Shown: positions 10,840 through 23,154, counted from the first letter of the stretch. The stretch is 36,152 bases of DNA from Welwitschia mirabilis (GCA_051453625.1 JBOZIK010000001.1:76774225-76810376), one strand, 5' to 3'. Program-made: numbers and translations. The notes: a model not told the origin generated them from the letters alone.

Positions 10840-12005
10840 TGCAATTTTACGTGTCATAATTGTTGTTAATCTATTATAATGTTTGACATTAAAGAATAGG
10901 TTTATAACAATGTCTATATAATAGAACTAAAAGATTTTTATAATAATTCAACTTGAAATAAAAAGAAGATAAGAATTAAAATATATTTAAAAAACTTAAA
11001 AAAAAGGAAAAGAAAGAAAAAAGGAAAAACATTCAAGTTATTCATAAGGTGATGTATTTGATAAGCTTAGAATGTTCAAGTAGATATCTTCATTACCCAA
11101 ACTTTAATCTGATTTAATTTTATTACATAACCCTTTTGTTCATTGAATTTTAAAGCATGATAAATGGTAAAAAATTAATAGGTAGATCATTGTTTCTAAT
11201 AGAATAGTTAAAAAAACAAATCTAATTAAAGGATTTCTATAAGTTGGATGACAAAAGCTCTATCTATGGTCAACTTACTTAACAATACAATTTTATCAAG
11301 AAACTTTGGAGAGAAACATCCATTATTATTATTACTATTTAAATTAAGAATGAAATAGATACATTATAGTGGAAATCTAAGCTTTCTATTTAAAGTTTTG
11401 AGGATGAAATTTCTTAAGGGACAGAAACATGTCTCATTTAAATTTTAAAAGCTTTAAATGTTTAGTTCAAATAGTTAAACAAAACTAAAATGAAAATAAA
11501 TTTTATCTTTTTGAATCCACTAAGTTCATTTAATTGCTAGATCCTTTATTTATTATTTATTTATTAGCATATTATTATTATTTAAGATGCAATTCTTTAC
11601 TTTACTAGCTAAAACTTATTGTATTGCTATTATTATTTTAAATGCTTTTTTAATCTTGTAACCACTATACTTAATAATATTATTTTTGTAGTCTTTTCTT
11701 GTTTACTTAATGATATATTTTTGGTGGCTAGTTAGTGGTTATATAAATATTATTTTATCTTATTTTTTAACTATTGCATTTAATGTACCATAGTTAGTAT
11801 ATTTCCTTATTTCAATGCATATTAAATAATTTTGTAATAGCTATAATTATTAAGATGCATTATGTTGGATTATTTTAATATTATATCTTAGTAGTTCGTA
11901 TAGAAGTAACACCCATTATTATGATGTTGAATTTTCTTTTACTAAGGGTTAAGATGTAGTTATTATGGCAATTATTTATCTCTCAAATATTATTTATTTA
12001 TCTAT
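10840..12005 (+). other. Short internal region between the direct repeats, non-coding
   Basis: About 1.17 kb of very AT-rich sequence with no recognisable gag or pol motif on either strand. It contains a 32-nt all-purine run at 10998-11029 and ATT-rich simple sequence at 11540-11640. If the flanking repeats are LTRs, this would be the internal domain of a non-autonomous or internally deleted element. No polypurine tract is visible immediately before 12006. Confidence 0.5.
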
Positions 12006-14150
12006 TATGATAAATAAAAATGGATACATTGGTTAGAAAAAGTGGTGTTTAGGGATTAGAAGATCATAACCATTTTCCAAGGACAGTAGTGTCTTTTATA
12101 TGATCCTTAAAATTCTCAATACTTTTTAAATTCCATTATTCAATTATAAATAGGATTCCTTTTATCCTTATTCTTTTGATGATCTTCTATTATTGAGATA
12201 TTTTAGAGATTTGGAAACTTTGGATGTTTAGAATCTTAGAATCTTTGGTACTTGGGCATAGCAATGTTAAAGCATAGAAACTTCATGTCAAATCATGGGT
12301 ATGGCTCTAAGCATATCTTTTATTTCTCATATGGTCTTATTCATATCTTTATTTCTTGCATAGTACCAATAATGTCTTATATCTTTGCTATGATTTTAGG
12401 CTTCTCGTTTATTTCTCATATGGTCTTAAGATTATCTTTATTTCCTATACTATACTAGGGTTTTCTTGCATCTTTTATATGATTCTAGGATTCTCTTTTA
12501 TTTCTTGTATGATCTTAGGATTATCTTTGTTTCTTAAATAGTACCAAGGATTTCTTTCATTTTTCATATGATGCCATAACTTTTTCTTGTTATGTTATTT
12601 AATTTTGTAAGCCTCTTCTGATTTATTTAATATTTAGGTTGTAAATCTAACATTATGCTTGATAAATAAGATGAAATAAAATTGGTTAGGTAATCAAATT
12701 ATGTAGCTTCAGGGGTTAGGTCATGCAAAGAGCTCCATTAGCCATGGGAGTAAACTATTAGAGTAGATAGAGTAATCAAAGTATGTTTATGACCCATTTA
12801 GTTGTACAAGTTAGGATATATGTGCAACTTCAGATGGTTTATTCCATCTAAAGGGTTCCTATTAGCCATATAAATGAACTTATAGATAAATGAACATTTT
12901 TGACACCCTTATGATAGTGAATTCTTTTATTACTAAATTTTGGGATACTATACTATATTTATTATTAAAAATAAAAGGACCCTAAAGTATTGTTTTCTAT
13001 ATTGGCATATTCTACTCTTAGATTTACCTTATGGATATTGTCTTATTCTCATGCCTTGACTACATCCTTTAGTTTTTTTATCACCTTTCTTTCCATCCTT
13101 CATTGCTTGGGCAATACTAGAAACTATGATGATTTTAGGGTTCTTATACCATATTGTTTATGTAAGTTCAAATTAAAGTATGAATTTTGATCATTGATGG
13201 AGTGCTTGATGTTGTTGGCTTGAGCTATTTCTATTATTTACTTATTTATGATTTATATGTTTGTAGTTCATATTAAGATTAGATTTTTAAATCAGTTCTT
13301 ATGTTTTAACTTATAAAATTGTTTTGTTATTATTGCAACTTTTTAATGGCTCTTATGTAAACATTTTCTATTAGCTTATTAACTTATTTTATATTAACTT
13401 GTAGACTAAGTTTAATGGCTAATACTTGTGATTATGGCTTCTTCTTCATTATATTACTATAATAATTATTATTATCATTGTAACACTAAAATTGCTATAG
13501 TAATTATCACTTAATAATTACTATTATAACAAGCACTCCATAATTACTCTTGTAATCACTACTCTATAATAATTATTGTACCTATCACTTTATAATTATT
13601 ATAGATAAGAATTTTATATTTTCATAGTAGCCTAAGGTTCATTAGAGCAATAATATTTTTACAACATAATATTTTCATGGTGTTCTAAATGAGGTTATTA
13701 TTGTTAGCTATAGTTAACTTACAAGATATTTTTTTAATGTTTCATCCAATGTGTTTGTGAGGGTCTAAATTAAAGTAAAATATGTCTTAGGATTTTGGTC
13801 TTATTTTCTTAAAATCTCAGGGTTATAAAGTAGAAAATAGTAGAATTTTATATGTGTGGAAATCATATTATATTGAAAGTATTGCTATATTTGATATCTG
13901 AAATAGAGGAAAAGAATTATCAATGTTAAGCATCTTTTTTTTTTTTTAATTTCTCATTTTTACTACTTTCATTCTTTGATTACTTTTTTGTTATTACTCC
14001 TACAAGATTTATTTTGATTCTAATAGAGAGTAAGTTTGAAGTATTTTAAGAGGTAAAAATAATTTTTCAATAGGTGTAGCTATTTGTAAATTATTTAAGT
14101 TTTTTGTTTTAGTCTTTTCAGATTCCATAGTTGTTTGTATGGGTAAAATC
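12006..14150 (+). repeat. Old direct repeat, right copy; probable truncated 3' LTR
   Basis: This aligns with 8278-10330 along its whole length. Shared blocks include the start ATAAAAATGG, AAATAAGATGAAATAAAATTG near 12660, CACTCCATAA near 13536 and TTCTAATAGAGAG near 14018. It has its own version of the minisatellite at 12300-12580. It lacks the last roughly 490 bp, tandem array and PBS of the left copy, which fits truncation of a 3' LTR. Confidence 0.6.
12300..12580. repeat. Minisatellite inside the right direct repeat
   Basis: These are the same 30-32-bp units as at 8590-8800 (cores such as TTTCTCATATGGTCTTA and GATTCTAGGATTCTC), but with more copies. The copy-number difference between otherwise aligned repeats shows the array has expanded or contracted since duplication. 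Confidence 0.7.
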
Positions 14151-14911
14151 TTAGTTTTAATAATTCCACTTATCAAACATGATGTGTATAATGTGTAAAT
14201 AAGAAAACTGAAGAATACTAAATTGGAAGCTTTAGTTCGAAATTCGTGAAGGATAGGTACAACTAACTAAAGACATCTACATATTTGAAGATGTCTATTA
14301 CAAATATGATTACCACATTAAAGACATCTATATGGAATTTGATTTTATCACAAGGAAAGATGTTTGTCATGTCAATGACATATATACTAAACTAAAGAAC
14401 CAAGAGAGGTAAAATATGTAAATTAAACTAGGCATTTATATTACTTAAACTCTTTAAATATGTTTATATAATTAGAGACCTCTGTGTTAAACTAAAGGAA
14501 GTAATAGAGATAAATTACACTATGATGAATTATCTACATTCCATGAAATCAAGTAATATTTATACATTAAATTTATGATCTCTAAGCATTATAAATACAA
14601 TAGTTTAAGTCTTATTAAAATATAGGTTATTTGACAAAAACAATCTTTTAAGATGTATAAATATTCCTAATAGAGACATCTACTGTGTCAAAGGAATTTA
14701 ATCTAAAAAATTAAGGAAAAATAAAATAATCATAGAACTAATAAAACCTAGTTATTTATAGATATTTCATTGGATTTCAACATTCTCAAATGGCTATCTC
14801 TCTAGGGTAAAGTCAAGGAAGACATCAAAGTATAGATAAAAGAGTTACTCACATAGGTGATTAGTAATACTCACAAAGATTTCTATGATCTTGATGAAAA
14901 GGACCATTTTA
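14151..14911. other. Unassigned AT-rich interval
   Basis: No coding frame, LTR or known repeat is recognised. AGACATCTA-type strings recur on both strands near 14270, 14290, 14320 and 14675, perhaps an old tandem or coding remnant. The interval lies directly outside the left LTR copy and would be flanking DNA of the Tat-like element. Confidence 0.4.
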
Positions 14912-15796
14912 TGATAACAAGCCTACAATTTAACTAAAAATAATATAAAGCTGCTAACTGACTTCAACAAAACACTTAACAAGAAATGATTATATTATTA
15001 AAATAATAGAAAAACATGCAACTAAATTACCCCACACATAGAGAATTTAATCATTACTAATTTCTATATGGAGTTTACATTTCTACTTTTAACTCAAATA
15101 AATACTCTTCTTATTTCATCAGGACACATATTTTGTCAAGAATAACTATTCATGATAAAAGGTCCTTCTAATAATTACTTTATTCATGAACAGTAATTTA
15201 CAAGATGTGGGGAAATGAAGGTAAATGGAACAAAGAAAACGTAGCCAAATTATGTGCACTAATTATTCCTAACTAATATACTATCTTATATTAACTTTAG
15301 CTAAGATCAATATTAAAAGCAAGAAAATAATATCATGTAACGTTTTCTAATTACACACTCAGCAATACAAGATCCTTTTTAGAATAACATAGCTTACATT
15401 GCTATTAAGAAAATATAGTAATTAGCTATTTCGTATGTTTGAAAAAGAGGTACAATAGCCTGAAAGTTACTTTTTAGTTCTTCCAATATGATCTCCTTGC
15501 CTTAAATGTGTTTTATAGCCCTTCTATAAGTCTCCAAAAATATCCCTTTATCTCATCTATAATGCATATTTATAGATGCCATTGTAATGAATTTGTTACT
15601 TCCTTTTTGTACTATCTATCCAATTGTTACAACCACTTTCTCTTTTTGTAGCATGGCTCCACATAACTGACCTACATTACAAAGTTAGCTATAATAACGT
15701 ATAATATATTATAATAATATTACTATATATTTTAACATGTTTTTCATTAATTTTGATAAGAATAGAGCATAATGTACATCTATTCTTGAGTTATTG
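14912..15796 (-). repeat. LTR copy A (3' LTR or solo LTR) of the Tat-like family
   Basis: 885 bp aligned end to end with copy B at 31988-32886. On the plus strand it starts TGATAACAAG and ends GAGTTATTG, the last two bases having drifted from CA. No PBS lies to its left, which excludes a 5' LTR in this orientation. Conserved blocks include AAACATGCAACTAAATTACC, a GGGGAAATGAA block and ATAATATATTATAATAATAT. Confidence 0.85.
15567..15574 (-). promoter_or_regulatory. Candidate TATA box in LTR copy A
   Basis: On the minus strand CTATAAATA occurs about 225 bp inside the LTR start; copy B has CTATAAATC at the aligned place (32647-32654). Conservation in both copies supports a core promoter for element transcription. 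Confidence 0.5.
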
Positions 15797-16832
15797 GTTT
15801 CACCCATACTTATATATTTATTAGTCCACTAATAATTTACATTATTTTCTTTGATGTTTTATTTTTTGCTTTTCAATTATATCTGATTTTAATTTATCCT
15901 GTGACTTTTTCATTTCTTTTAACTACTTCATTGCCTTAATTTACTTGTTCAAAAGGATTAGATCATTTAAATTTATATTTTCTTAATATGGTTGAGCTAC
16001 TTTTAGTGTCTTTCCCTTTAATTGTTTACCCTTGTTAGAAGTTGGAATTTTCTTTGATTTCATAGGCTAACTAAGAGGGGATTTCTCTACTTCCTCCAAC
16101 CTAGAAGAACTTCCAAAAGGAATAGTGTGAATTCCTTTTTCTCCCTCCATTTTGGAGAAGACATCTATGAAGGTTCCTCTGACCATCCTCATACAATCCA
16201 AAAGTTGATCTCTTTTATTTTTAGAGAATTTAAATCTTGCTTAGTAACTATGAAAAGCCTAATATCCTTCTTAAAACCTCCACAAATATGGAGGAGTTTG
16301 TTCATTGCTTTCTGATGCTATCCTTTAACTACTTTACTTTTAGTAGTATTTATTTTCTTTAGGGCTTTATTGGATACCTAATGATTTTCTCCCATTAATT
16401 TTTTGTCTTCTGTGTGACCAAAGTATAAAATAGTTTTTGAGGATGAAAATGCATACTCCTTGTCACCTATAACTTGTTATTCACAAATCCTATTATTTTC
16501 TTAGTTGGACTTTAAAAGTTTATTTTCATAAAGTAATATCCTATTTTCCTTTTTGAGTTTTTTAATTAAGTTCAACTGGCTAGGAGGAATCAAGATTTCT
16601 TTGAGAGAGTTTGACTTTGATGCGCAAAATATTTTGCATTCACTAGAGGTATTTAATGTGAAGTGGTTTGTATAATTCTTTTAAGAATTGGATAAAATTA
16701 ATTTCACAACATTTTTTACTAAATTCTATTCAAGTAAGTAATATTCAATTAGTGCATATGCTTATAAAGTTGATTTCAATCTTTCTTAAAGGAAATAAAT
16801 AGTTCTTTCTTGAATTTCAATTTTCTTTTGCT

Positions 16833-17877
16833 CGACCTACACTTGCTCTAAATCTTCTACTCACTTTTGTTTATATCTATTATTTTCTTCTTAAGTCTTT
16901 ATACAACTTTCATGATCCCCCTTAATTGCATATAAATTTTCTTTGAATATTCCTTCTTTAAAGGGAGGAGTATATTGTTATGCATGAATGTAATAAATTC
17001 TTACTATATTGTAATATATTTAGCATCATAATACTTAATCTCAGCCATATTTTCAATAATTCTAATAAAAAATATTCTTTATTAGTGAGAGGAAGCTATA
17101 GTTTCTTCCTTTTCTCTTTAAGTTCTTACTTCAATTTTCTAATTTGTCCTTGAGCGTTATGAAAGAGGATCCATCTACCCTTTAGGAGTCAAAATGAGAT
17201 ACTAATCTCTCTTCCAACTACCACTTCTCCTTCTTGGCTCTATTACATTCCTCTTACCAAAAAGAAATCTTATTTCTATATAATTCATTTTCAAGTTTNN
17301 NNNNNNNNNNNNNNNNNNNNNNNNNNNNNNNNNNNNNNNNNNNNNNNNNNNNNNNNNNNNNNNNNNNNNNNNNNNNNNNNNNNNNNNNNNNNNNNNNNNN
17401 NNNNNNNNNNNNNNNNNNTTGACCTACACTCATTCTAAGCCTTCTACTCATTTCTATTTGTATTTATTATTTTCTCTTTAATTCTTATATACTTTTTATG
17501 CATTCCTCTTAAATCCATATAAGTTTTCTCTAAATATTCCTTTTTTAGTAGGATGGATAAGTTGTTATAAATGAAAGTAATAAATTCTTGTTGATGCTTA
17601 CTGTGAGTCATGCTTTTCAGTAGTTTTAGCAAAAAATCTTCTTTATTAGTAGGGGGAAGCTATAGTTTCTCTGTCTCCTCTCTAAGTTCTTTCTCTAGTT
17701 CCTCGATTCAAGCTTGTACATTATACAATAGGATTCATCTACCCTTTGAGATTCAAAATGAAAGACCAATAACTCTCTCAACTCCTTCTTCTTTTTCTTA
17801 GATCCATTACATTTCTTCTACCAAAATGAAATCTTATCTCTACAAAATCATTTTTTAGTTCTCAAAATTTAACTCTT
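16833..17877 (-). repeat. Tandem duplication of a ~460-bp coiled-coil-coding block
   Basis: Bases 16833-17298 and 17419-17877 align throughout at roughly 75 percent by eye, with a 120-N gap between them. Shared blocks include GACCTACACT, GGAAGCTATAGTTTCT and GAAATCTTAT. Both copies encode related peptides such as KISFW and, more degraded in the left copy, LLK.EY. Divergence is too high for a simple failed contig overlap. Confidence 0.8.
17299..17418. other. 120-N assembly gap inside the duplicated block
   Basis: The gap separates the two diverged copies of the coiled-coil-coding block. Its true content and length are unknown. Confidence 0.95.
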
Positions 17878-18949
17878 TTTTTTAAACTAGATTTTTTTTC
17901 TTGTAGTTAATTTTTCTCTGGTAGGAACATAGTTAAAGAATTTATTATGGCATATAAAGAATCCACCTTATTATCTTTTAGTAATTTTCTTAATGATTCT
18001 ATTTTTTTTAGAGCTTTAACCACTATAAAGTAAATGAATCTACTTATTTTTTTAAAGGATTTAGGGGCTACATTTAGATCTAAGTTACTGATTGACTTGT
18101 TGAAGATGCCTCTTCTATGCCTAGAATGCTAAAGGGTGCTATGTAACAGAGAGTTCCATACTATTCCTACTTCTTGGAAAGAATTATGAAACATTTCTAC
18201 ATAAGAGAATTCTTCTGATCAATGATGGAAATCCTAGTCCAACCTTTGTAATCTTGATGATGTTTTTGATTCTAGAGGATAATTTATATAAATATTAAAA
18301 ATGCTAAATCCAATATCAATATTTCTGCTTAAGGGGCCTCTGATGGCGTCCATTAAGTATACTCCTGGTATACTCATGTTCTTTTTCTTATTGATGATGG
18401 TGGCTAAGTCAAAGGATACCATTTTAAAAATAACAAATGCCTTAGGATCCCCTACCTTATTAATGTTGACTCATCCATTTTTGTTACTGACACTACAAAA
18501 ATGTTTTAGAAACAAGGTGGTGTCTTTGTTTTTATGCATTTTTTATAATAATATTCCACTAGATGATACCCTGAGAATCATTCTTAATTCATCTACTGAA
18601 ATCTGAATTGATACATTATTAACTGACATGTTCCAAATTAGTGGTTTCTCTAAAAATAACATGTTTCTATAAAAAGAGTATACTTCCTCATTATTGTATA
18701 TTACCAAAAAATGTTAAGTTCAATAATTCATTATCTAAGTCTAGTGAAACTAGGGTTCCTAAGAAGTTTTTGAAAGCTTACACTAGAAATGACTCTAACT
18801 TCTATAGAAAACATTTGTAGTTTATCTTTGAAGTCTGATTTCTTTCTTGTATGAAATGATCATAAAATAATTATCATTAAAATCCAAGTGCTTAACTAGT
18901 ATTTTATTAAAGAAAATAAAATGCTTCTAAAGAACTAAAAGTGTTCAGT

Positions 18950-21900
18950 TATTTAAAGGAATATTTAAAATGCTTAAACATATCATAATGAAATAACATT
19001 TTACCTATTAAAGTTATGTAATTCTCTGGAAGCCTTCCATTTTAAAACTTAGCAAGATTTTCCAATCTAGCCAGTGCATTCACTACTTACTTCAGCATAG
19101 AAATGATTAACAAGAATTCTATGTCACAGTAGTATATGGATGCAACACTCCATAACTGAGGAAACTCCTATAGGAATATTTAAAGAAGATCTAGGAGCTA
19201 TAGATAAGTTATGAACTATTTATGGAGATTTTAATTATCTTCTATTAAATGAGAATACATTCAATGGCAAAGGGTAATCAAAAAAGACACAGAAAAGCTA
19301 TCATAACTTACCACTTCCCTTCATGTCTCAGATCTAAAATTCTCAAGTGAGCTCTTCACTTAGAATGACCGCCATCAATCCCACGATAGAATCTATTGTA
19401 AATTAGACAAGGACTTAGTTAATTTCAAATGGTTGAACACTTTTGATAATTATTTTGCTAAATTCAATCCCCCTAACATATCAGACCATTCTTCTTATGT
19501 GGTGACTTATGGTTTTACTATTAGAAAAATCATATCATTTATATTTCTTAATAACTAGTGCCTAGATGCATAGTTCCTCCCCTTAGTTGCCAAATATTGG
19601 GTAATTTAAGTATTAGGATCTTCCATGTTTTCCCTTTATTAGCATCTAAAGATGATTAAAACTACTCTCAAATATTTCCATCAAGCAAATTATAGTAATA
19701 TTGTAGGCAGAATAAAGGCAGCTAGAAAGGCATTACATGAAGTTTAAACAAGGATGTAGAGAAATCCAAATAATCATAGGTTCTTATTAGAGGAATTACA
19801 CAGATATAAGATATATAGGAGACTCCTAAAAGTTGATTCCATGATGTTCAAGTAGGGAAAAAAAGAATCTTAGATTAAGAAAGGTGATTTAAAAACAACA
19901 TTCTTCCATGCCCAAATGACGAAAAACAAAGTAAATAGCAACATTCATATTCTACACAATACCAAAGGCATAAGAATAGATTTATATGATGGTCATAATT
20001 AGGAATTATTGCTTTTCTCTTAAAATCTTTTAGGCTCCTCCTCTGATTACTCCCAATTCAATAGGGTCCTCTCAACTGAAGAAGTAAAGTCTCAAAGTAG
20101 CAATGCTTAAATCTTTATGTCCTCATCTCTGTCAAAGAGATAAAGCAAGCAATGTGAAAGATTACAGATGAAAAAGCCCTAGGTCTAAACAGTATCTTAG
20201 CAGTCTTTTATGAAAAATCTTGATTCATTATGAATCCTTTGGTAATAAAGGCAATTAAGAATTTCTTTGTAACAAGGCACCTCCAGTGCTCAGTAAATTC
20301 AACTATTTTAGTCCTCATTTCAAATAAGATTAATGCCCTTCATGCTTCTAGCTTTAGACCTATATCTTGCTATAATATCATTTATAAATGCATTTCAAAT
20401 ATTATTACAGTGAACTTAAAAAATATTATTCCCTTATTAGTAGGCCAACAACAAGGATCATTCTTAAATAGGAGAAGTATTACTTACAACATCCTCCTTG
20501 CCCAAGAAATTTTTTAAAACTATAACAAGAGGCATATCAGTCCTAGGTGCACTATCAAAGTAAACCTCTACAAATCATATGATTTCATAGAGTGGGGATT
20601 TCTTTAGTAATTTTTTGTCCAGTTGGGCTTCCTACAAGGTTTTGTACATTAGAGCATGGTTCGCATGAATTATGTAAGCTACTTCATTGTAGTCAATAGA
20701 GAGTTGCATGACTATTTTTAAGGTAAGAAGGACTTAAGACAAGGAGACCCCATGTCTTCTTACTTATTCACTTAGTGATAGAGTACTTTGATATAATTTT
20801 AGAATCCTTCACTGATTCATAATCATTTAGATACCACCCAAAATTCCATCCCATAAAGCTGAATCATTTGATATTTGTAGATGACCTTTTGATGTTTTGT
20901 AGAGGAGACATTGACTCAATTAGAATTCTTAATGAAGTACTCCATCAATTTTTCTAAGAATTAGGCCTTAAATCTAACCTAAGAAAATCTTAAATCTTTT
21001 TGATATGTGTGGACCAATTAGCTAAACAAGCTATCCTTTAGGTATTTTAATTTGGAGAAGGCTCACTATCTTTCAAATACTTAGGATTTCCTTTCATGTC
21101 TAAGTCCTTATCTATTAATGATGTCCTTTCTTTAATAAGAAAAAAATAACAACCAAAACCCACTATTGGATCACGAAATTCTTGTCTTATGGGGGAAGGT
21201 TGAAATTGGTTAGATCAGTTCTTTAGAGTCTCCACTTGTACTGACGCCAAATTTTCATCTTACCATAGAAAATGTTGAAGGTGATTAATGCTCTTTGTAG
21301 GTCCTTCTTATGATCAGGAAAAATTAGCTCAAGTAATGCCTTGGTTTCTTGACACAAAGTTTGCTCTCGAAAGCTAGAGGGAGGCCTTGGTCTAAAGGAC
21401 CTCTTTTTCTACAATAAAATAATCATACTAAAAAATCTTTGGGCTCTAGCAAACAAATAATATTTTCTTTAAGTGAACTGTGTGCATGCAGTGTACTTAA
21501 AGGACAATGATTTTTGTCCATCCCTCTTAAAGAAATATTCTCTTGGACATTTAAGAAAATACTTAAACTAGGAGAAGCTACCTTGAAGTGTAATCAACTC
21601 ACAGGAAATCAAATGATGTGGAAAAGTCTAGGCCCCTCATTTTCTATGTCTATTACATATCTTCTTCTCTTCCCATTCCATCCTAAATTAGGCTAGTTCC
21701 ACTACCTGTGGGACATATACAGTTATCCTAGGCATTCATTTATAGCTTTGTTATTAATGAAAAATATGCTAATGATAGAAAAAGATCTTATCAAGCTTGG
21801 GCTTATATCTAATTCATCCTATGCTTTCTACAATAGCTTAATTAAATCTAGGGAGCACCTCTTTTTTATTTGCCCATTTTCTAAGGTGATTTGGAGTAAT

Positions 21901-22130
21901 ATGGCTTAATCCTTACTATTTTATTGCTCCTTCACTTAGATTGAGATGCAACTTTGGATTGAAAGGTCCCTTAAGGTTAGAACTTTAAAGTCCTACATAA
22001 TAAGAGTGACCCTCATCTCTTTAACCTATAGCATCTAAAATTAAAAGAATAATCTAATATTTAGAAACTCTTCTCCCAGTGCTTAAACTTGCTTTTAATA
22101 GGTCAAATTTTATTTCAAGTGAAATTAATA
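18950..22130 (+). pseudogene. LINE ORF2: endonuclease, reverse transcriptase, zf-RVT, broken
   Basis: The protein nicks DNA and reverse-transcribes LINE RNA at the target. An endonuclease trace at 19080-19560 reads FYVTVVYGCNTP and later SDHSSYVV-like residues. RT motifs follow: QQGSFLNRRSITYNILLAQE (20446-20510), then FVDDLLMFCRGD near 20877 (family FADDLLLF, so the DD is kept), RYLGIP-like KYLGFPF, and TKFLSYGGRLKLVRSVL near 21170-21220. Then come SFLWSGK-like and SRKLEGGLGLKDL. The zf-RVT region at 21660-21910 reads PRHSFIALLLMKN, LIKLGLISNSSYAF and EHLFFICPFSKVIWSN. Stops and frame shifts occur throughout. Confidence 0.92.
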
Positions 22131-22332
22131 GGTATTAAGATGTTAAAAGACACCCTGGCAAAGAGGCAATGGTGTAATCGTNNNNNNNNNNNNNNNNNNN
22201 NNNNNNNNNNNNNNNNNNNNNNNNNNNNNNNNNNNNNNNNNNNNNNNNNNNNNNNNNNNNNNNNNNNNNNNNNNNNNNNNNGGTATTAAGATGTTAAAAG
22301 ACACCCTGACAAAGAGGCAATGGTGTAATCGT
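22131..22332. repeat. 51-bp direct repeat on both sides of a 100-N gap
   Basis: Bases 22131-22181 and 22282-22332 match at 50 of 51 positions (one G/A difference) and abut the N run 22182-22281. As at 2255-3284, this looks like two unmerged overlapping contig ends. The 100-N length is probably a placeholder. Confidence 0.9.
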
Positions 22333-23154
22333 CTTAAAATTTACCCTAGCTTTAGGGTTGGATGCTTCTTTAGTTAATTTCCCCTATTTCGTTTACCACT
22401 CATTGCTAGAAGTTATCTCTTAAAGAAGTTCCCTTCTAATTTTATAAGTATTTCTAGTTGAGTCAATCTCCTCAGCCTCACCACAATTGAGGAAAGTCCA
22501 TTTTTCATTCTAGGTAGTATTTCTAAAAAAGGAAGACATAGTACCTTCATCAGCGTTTTAGTTTTAATTCAACATCACCCCACATGATTGAATATATAGC
22601 ATTTCCTATTCTCTTTTAAACATTAAACATTTCTAAGCTAGCTTCTTAGGCTGCTCTTAGTGAGAACCCTTAAACAAGTGTTTTCTTCAGAGGAGATCCC
22701 ACTGGGTTCTCTGTCCCTTGTTATTTTTCTTTGGGTTTGCATTAAATCTCCTCCTGTTTATGCTATCGTTAGATTTCTCCTTTATTTTAGGAGTAAGTGC
22801 ATTGCCTCTTCTTATAATTTATTCTTGGTTTGTACTTAATTATTTTTATGCAGTAATAGATAACATTCTTTACCAAAAATATTTTACATATAATAGAGAC
22901 TTTAGAGAAGGTTTTTATAACAGTTTTTAATTACAACTAGAAAATGATAAAGTAAATTATTCACTAAGAATAAACTTGGAATAAATAATTTACCTCTCCT
23001 AATGTCCTATTTATAGAATTTTTGAGCTCATTACCATGTGTTGAAGCCTAACTTATTATATCTTCTATCAAGGGGGTGCTTGAAGCTGTCGAAGAGGGTA
23101 TTAACAAAATATGCTATAAAAATATGTTTTTGTATTTTCCCCTAGGTAGAACTC

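Larger units (their letters stand above)
15945..18629 (-). pseudogene. Unrecognised decayed gene with coiled-coil regions, sense ORF before the 3' LTR
   Basis: I do not recognise this protein. From the ATG at 18629-18627 one frame holds for about 260 codons with only about seven stops. Its N-terminal part of roughly 170 residues includes DPKAFVIFKMVSFDLATII, MSIPGVYLMDAIRGPLSRN and FSYVEMFHNSFQEVGIVWNS. Charged, heptad-like segments follow (ALKKIESLRKLLKDNKVDS; EELEKELREETEKL). The middle is a tandemly duplicated block around the N gap. At 16330-16830 another long frame reads IEIQERTIYFL, LIKKLKKENRILLYENKLL and EYAFSSSKTILYFGHTEDKK. A Ser/Lys-rich tail (near SSSRLEEVEKSPLSQPMKSK) ends at about 15945, some 150 bp before LTR copy A. 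The intact length would be roughly 700-900 residues. Position suggests an accessory ORF of the Tat-like element; no membrane segment was seen, which argues against an env-like protein. Confidence 0.6.
18900..22857 (+). mobile_element. L1-like LINE, plus strand, decayed and probably 5'-truncated
   Basis: A single ORF2-type coding trace runs endonuclease, RT and C-terminal zinc-finger region in the plus direction. It is followed by a 3' tail near 22700-22857 with short plant-LINE-like phrases (GCATTGCCTCTTCTTATAAT, TTGGTTTGTACTTAAT). No ORF1 was found. Neither end is sharply defined; no poly(A) tail or target duplication was identified. It lies between the sense ORF and the repeat field of the putative Tat-like element, so it probably inserted into that element. 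Confidence 0.85.

Noticed and set aside
10998-11029. All-purine 32-nt run as the polypurine tract of the element at 8278-14150
   Set aside because: The sequence after it does not resemble the start of the left repeat; the right repeat begins about 1 kb later.
17234-17451. Short open frames across the 120-N gap on both strands
   Set aside because: They exist only because Ns contain no stops.
18301-18606. Plus-strand open frame of 101 codons
   Set aside because: It is the shadow of the minus-strand accessory gene, whose frame is much longer and continues on both sides.
22718-22930. Hydrophobic 70-codon plus-strand frame as a membrane protein
   Set aside because: It falls in the T-rich LINE 3' tail, whose phrases match plant LINE tails; the hydrophobicity comes from T-rich codons.
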